DNA of 59,499 bases from Candidatus Zhuqueibacterota bacterium (GCA_963169875.1 CAUJEL010000068.1:1-59499), one strand, 5' to 3'. Counted from the stretch's first letter, positions 43,062-51,768 are shown. The notes: generated from the letters alone by a model not told the origin. Program-made: numbers and translations.

Positions 43062-44246
43062 ATGGATTTAAAGGCCATTCAAGCTGCATTACAAGCCGCC
43101 GGTCTCGATGGCTGGCTGTTTTATGATTTTCACAACCGCGACGCCATCGCGGCCCGTATTCTCAATATGGACACCCATCGCTTCGCCTCGCGGCGCTGGT
43201 TCTATTTCATCCCCGCCACAGGCGAACCGCAAAAACTGGTGCACCGCATCGAGCCGTGGCGTTGCGATCATCTGCCCGGCGCCAAACATATCTATCTCCC
43301 CTGGGAAGGACAGCATCAATTGCTCCGCAAGATGCTCGGCAGCGCCAAACGCGTGGCCATGCAGTATTCACCGGGCAATGCCATTCCCTACGTCTCCATC
43401 GTCGACGGCGGCACCCTCGATCTGCTGCGCAGCTTTGGCGTGGAAGTCATATCCAGCGCCGATCTGGTCGGACAGTTCGAAGCGCACCTCACCATGGCGG
43501 ATTGGGAGAGCCATAAAGAGGCCATGGAAGTGCTGCATATCGCCAAAAATGCGGCTTTTGCAGAGGTGGGCCGGTTGATCCGCGCCGGCAAGCCACCCCG
43601 CGAAGTGGAAATTCAGCATTTTATGAACGACATTTTCAAGAAACACGATCTCATGGCCCTGGACGGTCCGATCGTCGGGGTTAATGAACACGCGGCCGAT
43701 CCCCATTTCGAGCCCACCGAGGAGAACAGCCACACCATGAAAGAGGGCGACCTGCTGCTGCTCGATCTCTGGGGCAAGAAAAACCGGCCCGGATCGATCT
43801 ATGCGGATATCACCTGGATGGGGTATATCGGCGAGCAGGTGCCCCAGGCCCTGGAAGATACGTTCCAGGTCATTCGCCGCGCCCGCGATGCGGCGGTGGG
43901 CATTGTGCGCGAGCGCTTTGCCGCCAATAAAGCATTGCACGGCTGGGAAGTGGATGACGCCTGCCGCAAGGTGATCGTGGATGCGGGCTATGGCGACTAT
44001 TTCACCCATCGCACAGGGCACAATATCGGCGAAGAAGTGCACGGCAACGGCGTCCACATCGACAATCTCGAGACCAAGGACGAACGCCTCATCATTCCCG
44101 GTACCTGCTTTTCCGTGGAACCGGGCATCTACATGCCGGAGAAGAAGCTGGGCTTCCGCACCGAGATCGATGTGTTCGTCACCGACGAGCGCGAGGTGAC
44201 CATCGCCGGCGCAGTGCAGGAAAAGATTGTGGCCATTTTGGCCTGA
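43062..44246 (+). CDS. M24-family Xaa-Pro aminopeptidase-like metallopeptidase
   Basis: 394 residues. An N-terminal creatinase-like domain (to about 160; DGWLFYDFHNRDAIAARIL) precedes a pita-bread catalytic domain. All five metal ligands are present: Asp in LLLLDLWG, Asp in YADITWMG, His in HRTGHNIG, Glu in FSVEPGIY and Glu in FRTEIDVF. Prolidase or aminopeptidase P-type activity in the cytoplasm is likely; no signal peptide. The ATG at 43062 follows GGAG. Single-gene unit ended by the hairpin at 44314. Confidence 0.92.
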   Translation: MDLKAIQAALQAAGLDGWLFYDFHNRDAIAARILNMDTHRFASRRWFYFIPATGEPQKLVHRIEPWRCDHLPGAKHIYLPWEGQHQLLRKMLGSAKRVAMQYSPGNAIPYVSIVDGGTLDLLRSFGVEVISSADLVGQFEAHLTMADWESHKEAMEVLHIAKNAAFAEVGRLIRAGKPPREVEIQHFMNDIFKKHDLMALDGPIVGVNEHAADPHFEPTEENSHTMKEGDLLLLDLWGKKNRPGSIYADITWMGYIGEQVPQALEDTFQVIRRARDAAVGIVRERFAANKALHGWEVDDACRKVIVDAGYGDYFTHRTGHNIGEEVHGNGVHIDNLETKDERLIIPGTCFSVEPGIYMPEKKLGFRTEIDVFVTDEREVTIAGAVQEKIVAILA

Positions 44247-44313
44247 TGCGGATAAACCGGGGCCATCTCCCGGACACTTCAAAGGTGTTCAGCATTTCTT
44301 GACCAAATCATCC

Positions 44314-44344
44314 GCCAGGCATGGGCGCCATGCCTGGCTTTTTT
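44314..44344 (+). terminator. intrinsic terminator of the M24 peptidase gene
   Basis: GCCAGGCAT, 7-nt loop, ATGCCTGGC, then six T. A degenerate GGACACTT/AGGTGTTC pair, related to the 48841 hairpin, lies just before it. Confidence 0.9.
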
Positions 44345-44380
44345 CAGCAAAAAATAGATTTTGCTTGACTTGTATCACAA

Positions 44381-44406
44381 AATAAGTTACTTTATAATAA
44401 CTTATT
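44381..44406. promoter_or_regulatory. AT-rich inverted repeat upstream of the 44546 gene
   Basis: AATAAGTTA, 8-nt spacer CTTTATAA, TAACTTATT: exact 9-bp arms. TATAAT at 44393-44398 lies within it, so it may be an operator over a -10 box; a TTGACT at 44365 is too far (22 bp) for a normal -35. Confidence 0.5.
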
Positions 44407-44545
44407 TAATTTATAAGCCCTTTCACCTGCATCCTTGCATTCGCAACTGTGCCGCATTCTGAAGTGCTTTCCCCTAATTAACCAGTGATCCAATAACCAT
44501 CATTAGTCGCTGTTTAATCATTCATTTTATTTTTGGAGATTCCAG

Positions 44546-47500
44546 ATGAATCAGAAATGGTTACGGTTATTATATGTATTGTGTCTGGCCATGGCGATGT
44601 TACCTGTTGCCGCATCCGCACAAAATCTCAACATTTATGTGGATGATGCCATCGCTTACTATGAAGGCGATACGGGCACGATGAATGTGTTAGTGACCAT
44701 CAGAACCACTTATTCAGGTCTCTTCCGCAGGGTTTTAATAGATTATACAACAGCGGACGGTACTGCAATAGCCCCAGGGGACTATCAAACCGTCAGTGGA
44801 ACGATCGAGCTCAATACCTTAATCCGCTCCCAGACGATCAGCATTCCGATTGTGGGCGATAACATCGTGGAACCCAATGAAATCTTTGTAGTGAACATCA
44901 GTAATCCACACTATGGTTCCGGCGTTTTGCCCCGACCAACCCTGGTCATTGCTGATGGTTCGGCCAATGTGATGATCGTCGATGACGAGTATGATCCCTA
45001 TCAGATCAGCATCGAGCCAGTCGTTCAACCGGTCGAAGGCACACCACCTACGGTTCTGCCCGGAACCAATGCGGTTAATGTGACCGTCAGTTTGGACCGC
45101 GTCGTGGCGCTTTATCATGCGGTTACGGTTGACTGGTCCACCGGCACGGGCTCAGCCACGCCGGTGATGGATTACATGCCTGTTCCCATGCTGCCCATTC
45201 TCCCCAATCCAACCATCACTTTTAATACCGGTGAGCAGACCAAGACCATTACGGTGACGCTGGTGACGGATCGTCATGTGGAAAGCGATGAGAGTGTGCC
45301 GGTTGTGCTTTCCAATGTATCCCCGAATGCCGCCATTGTGAATGGTACCTGCAGCCTGGATATCCTCGACGATGATCAGGCGGATCTGGTCACCACCAAA
45401 ACGCTTTATACCATGGATGGCGTTCCGGTTTCGGGCGAAATCTTGATCGGTGAATCCTACAGATACACCTTGACCTTGCAAAACCTGGGCCCGGGTAACC
45501 TCTGGTCCATGAGCGGCGAGGTCGTCACCGTGACAGACGTGCTGCCCGAGGGATTGAACTATGTGTCTCACTCTGGTCTGGGCGGCAGTTATGATGATCC
45601 GACGCGGACCATCACCTGGCTGGTGCCTTTGTCCATGTCCTGGGATTTCATGGCCACCTATACAGCCGAAGTGGTAGTCACTGTGGATCCCGCCCTGTTT
45701 GAAGGCACGACATTGACCAATCAGTTGTGCGCCGCGCTCCCGGCATTCACCTACTATCCCGGGCATGAGATGATGCCGGATCCCGATCTCGACAATAACT
45801 GCGCCAATTTTACCATCTATTCAGCCAGGCCTGATGTCGATTTCTGCAGCCAGTTTGATTCGGATCGCAACGTGGGTCCGGCTCCCCTTCAGGTCAATTT
45901 TCATTCGTTCAAAAAGGTGTTGAATCCGCACTGGAACCTGGGCGACGGCCTGGATATCCATCAAGCCAACAATTCGCACACCTATATGACGTCTGGTGTG
46001 CAATATGATGATTACAGAGTGGGCTACATGGGCAGCTTTGTGCCGCATTTCGTCACCGTTTATGCACCCGGCGACGATGCCTATGCCAGACTCCAGGTGG
46101 TCTCCGCCAGTCCGTCCAATCCCAAACAGGATTGGTCCAATGCCGTCGATGGTGACACCTATTGGAAAAATGGCACAGCGGCGGTCACCCACGATGCCAT
46201 GGGCAAGCCATGGGCCATCTTTGAGTTCGTTGATCAGACCACGAAAAACCTCAGCAAGCTGCGCCTGTTGACTGATACCGGTCTGATGAATGGCGCCGAT
46301 CAGGTGCGCCATTTCCGCGTCCTGGTCTCCACGACCGGCACGGAAGAGGCTGATTTCACCGAGATCCTCGCGGCGGAAAAATCGCCGATTCTCGATACGC
46401 CCTGTGAATTGAACGATGATTGGCAGACCTTTTCCTTCACCCCCATGGCGGCCAAATATATCAAACTGGTCATCGATACGCCGGAGAGCCATTGGCGTTA
46501 TCTGGGCGAGTTCGAAGCCTACGTGCACACGGTATTGCCGCATGCAAATAAATCCTGGATCGCGGCCTCCTGCAACGGCACTGCGGTGGATGTGACGCTG
46601 CACCTGTTCGATGCGGAAAACAATCCGCTGGCGGGCAAGCAGCCGGATGATATCCATTTCTTCGCCATGCCGATGCACCACGAGAACCCGAATCCGCAGG
46701 GAAGCTGGTCAGCCTGGACCGAGACCGCGCCCGGCGTCTATAACGCGCAGTTGACGTGCCCGGTGGAAGGCGAAAAGCAGATTCTCGCTTCTGTGGATGG
46801 CGTGCTGGTGCTGCATACGAATCCGGATGCCGAAGAGATGTGCACGGTGATGATCGGCACGGAAAAAGTGAGCGAAAACATGCTGCCCGTCGATCCGAGT
46901 CTCCCGGCCAATGCGCTGGTTTTCGTCAAAGGCTCGGCCACTGCCAAGAATCAGGGCTGGGACAATGCCGTGGATGGCGATTTTGACGGCTGGGATGGCA
47001 CCACCACCGCCAGAGGCAGTAAAGTGGATGCGGGTCCGGCCTGGGGCATCTTCCAGTTCGCCGGCCAGGGCATCATGCAGTTCGACCGCGTAATCATTCA
47101 AACGGATAATGGCACGGACGACGACCGCTATGAGATGCGTCAGGCCACCAGGATCGAAATCCTGATTTCGACCACGGGCACAGCGGACGGCGATTTCACC
47201 TCCATCAAGACCTTGTATCGCACCAATGGCAAGTTGAAATGCGATCTCCTCAAGGAGATGGTCTCGGCCCGTTACGTCAAAGTGATGCTGCACGAACCGG
47301 TGTGGCAGACCGGCGCCTGGCGGCAGATTGTGGAATTCCAGGTTCATACCTCCGCACGACACGGCGCCATGCCGGTCGCTGAAACCGCGGCGCTGGCGGC
47401 ACTGCCGCAGACGTTCCAGCTGGAGCAGAACTATCCCAATCCGTTCAATCCGGTCACTTCGCTGCGCTATCAGCTGCCGCAGGATGTGCACGTGATGCTG

Positions 47501-47671
47501 GCGATTTTCGACATCTCCGGCCAGCAGGTGGCGCGGCTGGTGGATGAGAATCAATCGGCCGGCTGGCACAGTGTGAAATGGAATGCTGCCGGTATGCCCA
47601 GCGGCGTCTATTTCGCCCGCATCGTCGCCGGCGAGTTCTCGGATGTGAAACAGATGATGCTGGTCAAATAA
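44546..47671 (+). CDS. 1041-residue exported protein: Calx-beta, DUF11, PKD-like, discoidin-like modules and T9SS sorting domain
   Basis: Signal peptide to about residue 25 (VAASAQ). Domains in order: Calx-beta (about 28-150, ending VMIVDDEYDP); a second Calx-beta (about 155-280, SLDILDDDQ); a DUF11-type domain (about 285-430); a PKD-like fragment (PAPLQVNFHSFKKV ... SHTY). Then a discoidin-like module (DWSNAVDGDTYWKNGT ... AKYIKLVI), an Ig-like stretch, and a second discoidin-like module (GWDNAVDGDFDGWDGTT ... ARYVKVML). The sorting domain is LEQNYPNPFNPVTSLRY ... SGVYFARIVAG. Calcium- and carbohydrate-binding modules suggest adhesion or polysaccharide contact; no catalytic domain is seen. 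GGAG lies about 9 nt before the ATG. Confidence 0.9.
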   Translation: MNQKWLRLLYVLCLAMAMLPVAASAQNLNIYVDDAIAYYEGDTGTMNVLVTIRTTYSGLFRRVLIDYTTADGTAIAPGDYQTVSGTIELNTLIRSQTISIPIVGDNIVEPNEIFVVNISNPHYGSGVLPRPTLVIADGSANVMIVDDEYDPYQISIEPVVQPVEGTPPTVLPGTNAVNVTVSLDRVVALYHAVTVDWSTGTGSATPVMDYMPVPMLPILPNPTITFNTGEQTKTITVTLVTDRHVESDESVPVVLSNVSPNAAIVNGTCSLDILDDDQADLVTTKTLYTMDGVPVSGEILIGESYRYTLTLQNLGPGNLWSMSGEVVTVTDVLPEGLNYVSHSGLGGSYDDPTRTITWLVPLSMSWDFMATYTAEVVVTVDPALFEGTTLTNQLCAALPAFTYYPGHEMMPDPDLDNNCANFTIYSARPDVDFCSQFDSDRNVGPAPLQVNFHSFKKVLNPHWNLGDGLDIHQANNSHTYMTSGVQYDDYRVGYMGSFVPHFVTVYAPGDDAYARLQVVSASPSNPKQDWSNAVDGDTYWKNGTAAVTHDAMGKPWAIFEFVDQTTKNLSKLRLLTDTGLMNGADQVRHFRVLVSTTGTEEADFTEILAAEKSPILDTPCELNDDWQTFSFTPMAAKYIKLVIDTPESHWRYLGEFEAYVHTVLPHANKSWIAASCNGTAVDVTLHLFDAENNPLAGKQPDDIHFFAMPMHHENPNPQGSWSAWTETAPGVYNAQLTCPVEGEKQILASVDGVLVLHTNPDAEEMCTVMIGTEKVSENMLPVDPSLPANALVFVKGSATAKNQGWDNAVDGDFDGWDGTTTARGSKVDAGPAWGIFQFAGQGIMQFDRVIIQTDNGTDDDRYEMRQATRIEILISTTGTADGDFTSIKTLYRTNGKLKCDLLKEMVSARYVKVMLHEPVWQTGAWRQIVEFQVHTSARHGAMPVAETAALAALPQTFQLEQNYPNPFNPVTSLRYQLPQDVHVMLAIFDISGQQVARLVDENQSAGWHSVKWNAAGMPSGVYFARIVAGEFSDVKQMMLVK

Positions 47672-47684
47672 ATTTTCCATATCG

Positions 47685-47750
47685 TGGGGTGGGTGCCAGC
47701 CCACCTTTCTGGAGTGAAAAAGATTTGTAGGGTGGGCGCAAGCCCACCTT
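47685..47750. repeat. two tandem GGTGGGC...GCCCACC hairpins
   Basis: GGTGGGTGCCAGCCCACC at 47688-47705 and GGTGGGCGCAAGCCCACC at 47731-47748, each followed by TTT, in direct repeat. Just after the 1041-residue gene; likely a repeat family that also folds in the mRNA 3' end. Confidence 0.8.
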
Positions 47751-47762
47751 TGCAGGATTCTG

Positions 47763-47799
47763 AAAGCCCGTTGCCCTGGTTTGGCGACGGGCTTTTTTT
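47763..47799 (+). terminator. intrinsic terminator
   Basis: AAAGCCCGTTGCC ... GGCGACGGGCTTT, followed by a further run of T. Ends transcription of the 44546 gene before the Msr gene. Confidence 0.92.
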
Positions 47800-47893
47800 G
47801 CCGTATTTTGCCGATGAATCTTTTCGTTGGTTATTCCAGGGGAACAGCCGGGATGCGCGGGGCGTTATGAAGACAAAAGAAGGAGTGGTTTTC

Positions 47894-48832
47894 ATGAAAA
47901 ACATCATATACAGCGCCGTGCCTGCGATTCTCCTGTTTTTGATGATCGCAGTTTGGGCGCAAACAGGAGAGAAGAAGGTGAAATACAATACATTGACGCC
48001 GGAGGAGGAGCGGGTCCTGATCCACAAAGGGACGGAGATGCCCTTCACAGGCCTCTATTACAAGCATAAAGATACCGGCACCTATACCTGCAAACGCTGT
48101 GATGCGCCGCTCTACCGCTCCAGCGACAAATTTGACTCGGGCTGCGGCTGGCCCAGTTTTGACGATGAAATTCCCGGCGCCGTGCAGCGGCATACCGATA
48201 CCGACGGCCAGCGCACGGAGATCCTCTGCGCCAACTGCGGCGCCCATCTCGGCCATGTCTTTGAGGGCGAGGGATTCACAGCCAGGAACACGCGCCACTG
48301 CGTCAACTCCATCTCGATGAATTTTGTGCCAGCGCCACAGACCCCGGGCCGCACGGCCAAAGCGTGGTTCGCGGGCGGATGTTTCTGGGGCGTGGAACAC
48401 TATTTTGAGAAGGAACCCGGCGTCATAAGCGTTGTTTCCGGATATATGGGCGGAACGGTGGAGAAACCCACCTATGAGCAGGTCTGCAGCGGCCGCACCG
48501 GACACGCCGAGACCGTGGAGGTGACCTATGATCCTGACAAGACCTCGTACGAGACCCTGGCGCGGCTCTTCTTCGAGATCCATGATCCCACGCAGCTGGA
48601 TCGCCAGGGACCTGATCGCGGTCCGCAGTACCGTTCCGCGGTTTTTTACGGCACCGAGAAAGAAAAGGCCATTATCGAAAAGCTGATCCGGTTGCTCAAG
48701 GAGAAGGACTACAAAGTCGTCACCGAGGTAGCGCCGGCAAACACCTTCTGGCCCGCGGAAACCTATCATCAAGACTACTATGCCAAAACCGGCAAGCAGC
48801 CCTATTGTCATTTTTATACGAAGCGGTTTTAG
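47894..48832 (+). CDS. msrBA: exported methionine sulfoxide reductase, MsrB-MsrA fusion
   Basis: 312 residues. Signal peptide (MKNIIYSAVPAILLFLMIAVWAQ), then an MsrB domain (about 35-155) with CKRCDAPLY and CANCGAHLGH zinc cysteines, GCGWPSFDD and the catalytic Cys in RHCVNS. An MsrA domain follows (about 165-312) with catalytic Cys in AGGCFWGVEHYF, SGYMGG, GRTGHAETVEV and FWPAETYHQDYY. It would repair both stereoisomers of methionine sulfoxide in exported proteins. B-before-A order is the less common one. The ATG at 47894 follows AAGAAGGAG by 9 nt; a longer frame starting at 47684 runs through a terminator and is rejected. Confidence 0.94.
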   Translation: MKNIIYSAVPAILLFLMIAVWAQTGEKKVKYNTLTPEEERVLIHKGTEMPFTGLYYKHKDTGTYTCKRCDAPLYRSSDKFDSGCGWPSFDDEIPGAVQRHTDTDGQRTEILCANCGAHLGHVFEGEGFTARNTRHCVNSISMNFVPAPQTPGRTAKAWFAGGCFWGVEHYFEKEPGVISVVSGYMGGTVEKPTYEQVCSGRTGHAETVEVTYDPDKTSYETLARLFFEIHDPTQLDRQGPDRGPQYRSAVFYGTEKEKAIIEKLIRLLKEKDYKVVTEVAPANTFWPAETYHQDYYAKTGKQPYCHFYTKRF

Positions 48833-48840
48833 ATTAAAGT

Positions 48841-48871
48841 GTTGTCGGACACCTCCCAGGTGTCCGACAAC
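48841..48871 (+). terminator. 14-bp perfect hairpin after the MsrBA gene
   Basis: GTTGTCGGACACCT, CCC loop, exact complement, starting 8 nt after the stop. No T-tract. Degenerate relatives occur at 44270-44291 (GGACACTT/GGTGTTC) and perhaps 13505-13531 (GTCAGAAACA/TGTTTCCGAC), so it may be a repeat element. Confidence 0.6.
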
Positions 48872-48894
48872 TATCCTGTTAATCCCTCCCCTTT

Positions 48895-48986
48895 GTCCTG
48901 CTGTAAGCACCTTTTAAGTCCTGCGGCAGTGGCCTGTTACACCGGCAGATTACCCCGCGGACGCTAAAAGATCTTTACAAGATGAC
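48895..48986 (-). repeat. modular repeat, third copy, inverted, one 24-bp unit
   Basis: Read on the minus strand: GTCATCTTGTAAAGATCTTTTA, one unit AGCGTCCGCGGGGTAATCTG, then GTAACAGGCCACTGCCGCAG and TTAAAAGGTGCTTACAGCAG. This matches the ends of the copies at 34602-34980, with fewer internal units. It lies in the 395-bp gap before the CE1 esterase gene; the rest of the gap is AT-rich with no other feature seen. Confidence 0.88.
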
Positions 48987-49227
48987 ATTTTATTAATTTG
49001 TCCCCTTCCTGTCACTCCCCCCCTGCCATACTGGAAGCATCTTTTAGTATAAAAATTTTTTCATTTTAAAAGATAGAAAATATGATTAAAATAGGAGTCA
49101 CCGCCTCTGTGAATGATTTTTTGCGAATGATGGCGGTTATATCTCAGAACTGTCATGTAACAGCATTGCATCATGTGTCAGGATAGGATAAAGCGGATGC
49201 AGTCAATCCGAAAAGGAGGAAGGTTCC

Positions 49228-50394
49228 ATGAATAATCCCGTTAAAACAAGCCGGCTGTTCGCAGTTGTGATTACCCTTTTGTTAATATACTGTGCCGCCG
49301 GATGGGCGCAAAACAGGCCGGAGTGGAAGCCATCGCCCGGCGATACCCTGACCTCTTACCGGGTGCTGGGCGATCTGCGCGTCTATTTTGCCATTTATGC
49401 CCCCAAGGCCACTGAAGTACTGCTGTCCGGCAGCGACCTCCCGGGCCTCGATCGTGGCGCCAAAATGAACAAGCGCGAAGACGGCGTCTGGGAGATCACC
49501 GTGGGACCCATACCACCCGGCGCTTACCGATACAATTTTAACATAGATGGCCTGGCGGTCATCGATCCGCGCAATCCCCTGACCAGTCAATCCAACATGA
49601 ACACCTGGAGTCTGTTCTACACCGGTGGCTCGGAGTGGATGGATGCCAGAGATGTGCCGCGAGGCGCCATCGCCGAGGTGACCTATTTTTCCAAATCCCT
49701 GAACCGCTTCCGGCGCATGCACGTCTACACCCCGCCGGGTTATGAATCGGGCAAGGGCAAGTACCCCGTCTTTTATCTGCTTCATGGCGCCTGGGACTGC
49801 GACGATTCCTGGACCAGCGTCGGCCGCGCCGGTTTCATCATCGATAATCTCCTTGCTGCGAAAAAAGCCAGACCCATGATCATCGTCATGCCCGCCGGCC
49901 ACACCGGACCTTTCCTGTCCCGTCCCAGCACCGACGCCACGCGGCCGCAGGTCGACGAGTTCTCCGAGGATTTTATCAACGACGTCATGCCCTGGGTGGA
50001 CAACCACTATCGCGTGCTCAAGGGCCGTAATCACCGCGCCATGGCCGGACTCTCCATGGGCGGCGGCCAGACCCTCAATATCGGCTTAATGCATCTCAAC
50101 AAGTTCGCCTATCTCGGTGTCTTCAGCGCGGGCATCTTTGGCATCAACGGCAAAGGCGGCCCGGAGTGGGAAGCGCGCAACAAGCCCTATCTCACCGACG
50201 CCAGGGCGAAGCAGGGCTTGAAACTGCTGTGGCTGGCAACGGGGGTGGATGATTTTCTCGTCGAGACCTCGCGCGCCACGGTCGAGTTTCTCAAGAAATA
50301 CGATTTCAATCCGATTTACAAAGAGACCGACGGCGCACACACCTGGCTCAAATGGCGCGACTATCTCTACGAATTCGCGCCGATGCTGTTCTAG
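49228..50394 (+). CDS. exported CE1-type esterase with N-terminal E-set domain
   Basis: 388 residues. Signal peptide (to about residue 28, ending AGWAQ), an E-set/CBM48-like beta domain (about 40-130: LRVYFAIYAPKATEVLLSG ... PPGAYRYNFNIDG), then an alpha/beta-hydrolase domain of the feruloyl/acetylxylan esterase group. Catalytic pieces: HGAWDCDDSWT oxyanion loop, nucleophile Ser in AGLSMGGGQTLNI, Asp in ATGVDDFLVE, His in TDGAHTWLKWRDYL. It would de-esterify plant or algal polysaccharides outside the cell or in the periplasm. A GGAGGAAGG ribosome site precedes the ATG. Linked loosely to another exported esterase and to a GH127 enzyme. Confidence 0.9.
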   Translation: MNNPVKTSRLFAVVITLLLIYCAAGWAQNRPEWKPSPGDTLTSYRVLGDLRVYFAIYAPKATEVLLSGSDLPGLDRGAKMNKREDGVWEITVGPIPPGAYRYNFNIDGLAVIDPRNPLTSQSNMNTWSLFYTGGSEWMDARDVPRGAIAEVTYFSKSLNRFRRMHVYTPPGYESGKGKYPVFYLLHGAWDCDDSWTSVGRAGFIIDNLLAAKKARPMIIVMPAGHTGPFLSRPSTDATRPQVDEFSEDFINDVMPWVDNHYRVLKGRNHRAMAGLSMGGGQTLNIGLMHLNKFAYLGVFSAGIFGINGKGGPEWEARNKPYLTDARAKQGLKLLWLATGVDDFLVETSRATVEFLKKYDFNPIYKETDGAHTWLKWRDYLYEFAPMLF

Positions 50395-50425
50395 AATTTT
50401 TGCTGTTATTTGGAGTGCGGGCTAC

Positions 50426-50545
50426 GTGTCGCCGCTTTTTCGCTGCCTGAGCCTGTTGAAGGCGGCGACATGCTGGCCTCGACAGGCTCGGCCATCGTCC
50501 GTGCGCTTGAAAGCGCCGTCGTGCCGGCGCACTCCACAATGCTGA
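50426..50545. repeat. dispersed repeat, copy 2 (CCTCGACAGGCTC type)
   Basis: Same ordered blocks as 21172-21280: GCTGCCTGAGCCTGTTGAAGGC, GGCCTCGACAGGCTCGG, CGTGCGCTT, GCCGGCGC, TGCTGA, with a small insertion near 50510. Confidence 0.75.
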
Positions 50546-50558
50546 GAAATGACCATGT

Positions 50559-50585
50559 GTAGGTTGACGAGTCTCGTCGACCTAC
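50559..50585. repeat. GTCGACGAG hairpin, copy 2
   Basis: GTAGGTTGACGAG, T, CTCGTCGACCTAC: 13-bp arms with one mismatch; counterpart at 18045-18071. Immediately followed (50592-50658) by CATTGCGAG ... ACGAAGCAATCTCC, resembling a very widespread bacterial intergenic repeat. Confidence 0.72.
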
Positions 50586-50730
50586 AGGGGTGCCATTGCG
50601 AGTGAAGTATTAGACGCAGGAAATACCGCAGCTATTGCGTTGGAACGAAGCAATCTCCGCCACAAGTGATAGTACCAAAGTGCCATTTTCGATTTGCCCT
50701 AATCAGATTAAAAAGAATTCGGAGCACCTC

Positions 50731-51768
50731 ATGAAAAAAATTATCACCATGCCACTGGTTTGCCTGGCCATTTTGACCATCCTTGGCGGACTCGCTTTTG
50801 CCGCGAGTCCGGCGATGCATCATGAATACGTTGTCAGCAAAGACGTCGAATGGGCCAAGCCGGGCGGACAGGGCCTTACCATGGACATCTACACGCCGCA
50901 GACCGGGAAGGCGAGCTATCCGGTGCTCATCATCTATCACGGCGGCGCCTGGATGATCAACAACAAATCGGTCATGGACAGCATGTCGATCTATCTTGTG
51001 AAAAGAGCCGAGTATGTTGTATGCAACGTCAATTACCGTCTGCTGGTGGATGCGGGTAATACCGTCACCCTGGACCAGATCGTTGAGGACGTGCTGGGCG
51101 CGGTGGCTTGGGTGCGGTCGAACATCGCCTCTTATAAAGGCGATCCTGCCAAGCTCATCGTCACCGGCGACAGCGCCGGCGGACATCTGGCAGCCATGGT
51201 GGTGCTGGCGGGCGACAAACTGGAATCGGACGGATTCGGCGGTGCGACCCTGGGATTCTGCCCCACCTGGCTGCCGCCGGGGGTGACTGCTGAGGAGCTG
51301 GCGCAGCAAGATGGATTGGCGGTGCAGGCGGCCATCCTCAGCTATCCAGCCCTGGACCTCCATGCGGCTTGTGCAGGCGGATTTGAGAAGCCGGAAAACT
51401 ATTTTTGGAATTTCGCCAAAGCGCAGGCGCGCGGCATTTTCGGCGATTCGGTCACGGTGGAAAAGAACCCCGATCATTATAAAATGGTCTCGCCGGTTTA
51501 TCTGCTTCCCCATTCTTCGGCGAAAAAATTGCCGCCGCAGCTGTGCATGGTGGGTTCGGCCGACAATCTCATTCCACCGGCATCGGTAAAGGCCTATGTG
51601 GACACATTGCAGGCATTGGGACATCCGGCTGAGTATTGGGAACACGCAGGCCGTCCACACGCCTATCTGGACTCCTGGAAGAATGAGTTTCTGGGCACCT
51701 CCTTTGGCAAAGATGCCCCGGCGGCGCTGGACAAGATGATCGAGTTTATGAACGGGATATTTTACTAG
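50731..51768 (+). CDS. exported alpha/beta-hydrolase esterase (carboxylesterase/HSL-like)
   Basis: 345 residues with a signal peptide (MKKIITMPLVCLAILTILGGLAFAA). Hydrolase landmarks: oxyanion HGG in IIYHGGAWMI, nucleophile Ser in VTGDSAGGHLAAMV, acid Asp in VGSADNLIPPAS, and His in GRPHAYLDSW. The pattern is that of the hormone-sensitive-lipase/CE10-like group; true substrate unknown, but the neighbouring CE1 esterase suggests carbohydrate ester removal. The ATG at 50731 has GGAG 6 nt upstream; the longer frame from 50635 runs through repeat DNA. Confidence 0.9.
   Translation: MKKIITMPLVCLAILTILGGLAFAASPAMHHEYVVSKDVEWAKPGGQGLTMDIYTPQTGKASYPVLIIYHGGAWMINNKSVMDSMSIYLVKRAEYVVCNVNYRLLVDAGNTVTLDQIVEDVLGAVAWVRSNIASYKGDPAKLIVTGDSAGGHLAAMVVLAGDKLESDGFGGATLGFCPTWLPPGVTAEELAQQDGLAVQAAILSYPALDLHAACAGGFEKPENYFWNFAKAQARGIFGDSVTVEKNPDHYKMVSPVYLLPHSSAKKLPPQLCMVGSADNLIPPASVKAYVDTLQALGHPAEYWEHAGRPHAYLDSWKNEFLGTSFGKDAPAALDKMIEFMNGIFY

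Noticed and set aside
46709-47704. 331-residue minus-strand frame opposite the 1041-residue protein
   Set aside because: His/Arg/Gly-rich antisense composition typical of shadow frames; overlaps a well-supported multidomain gene.
47684-47893. Longer N-terminus for the Msr fusion starting at 47684
   Set aside because: It would translate through two hairpins and a strong terminator; the ATG at 47894 has a good ribosome site and begins a signal peptide.
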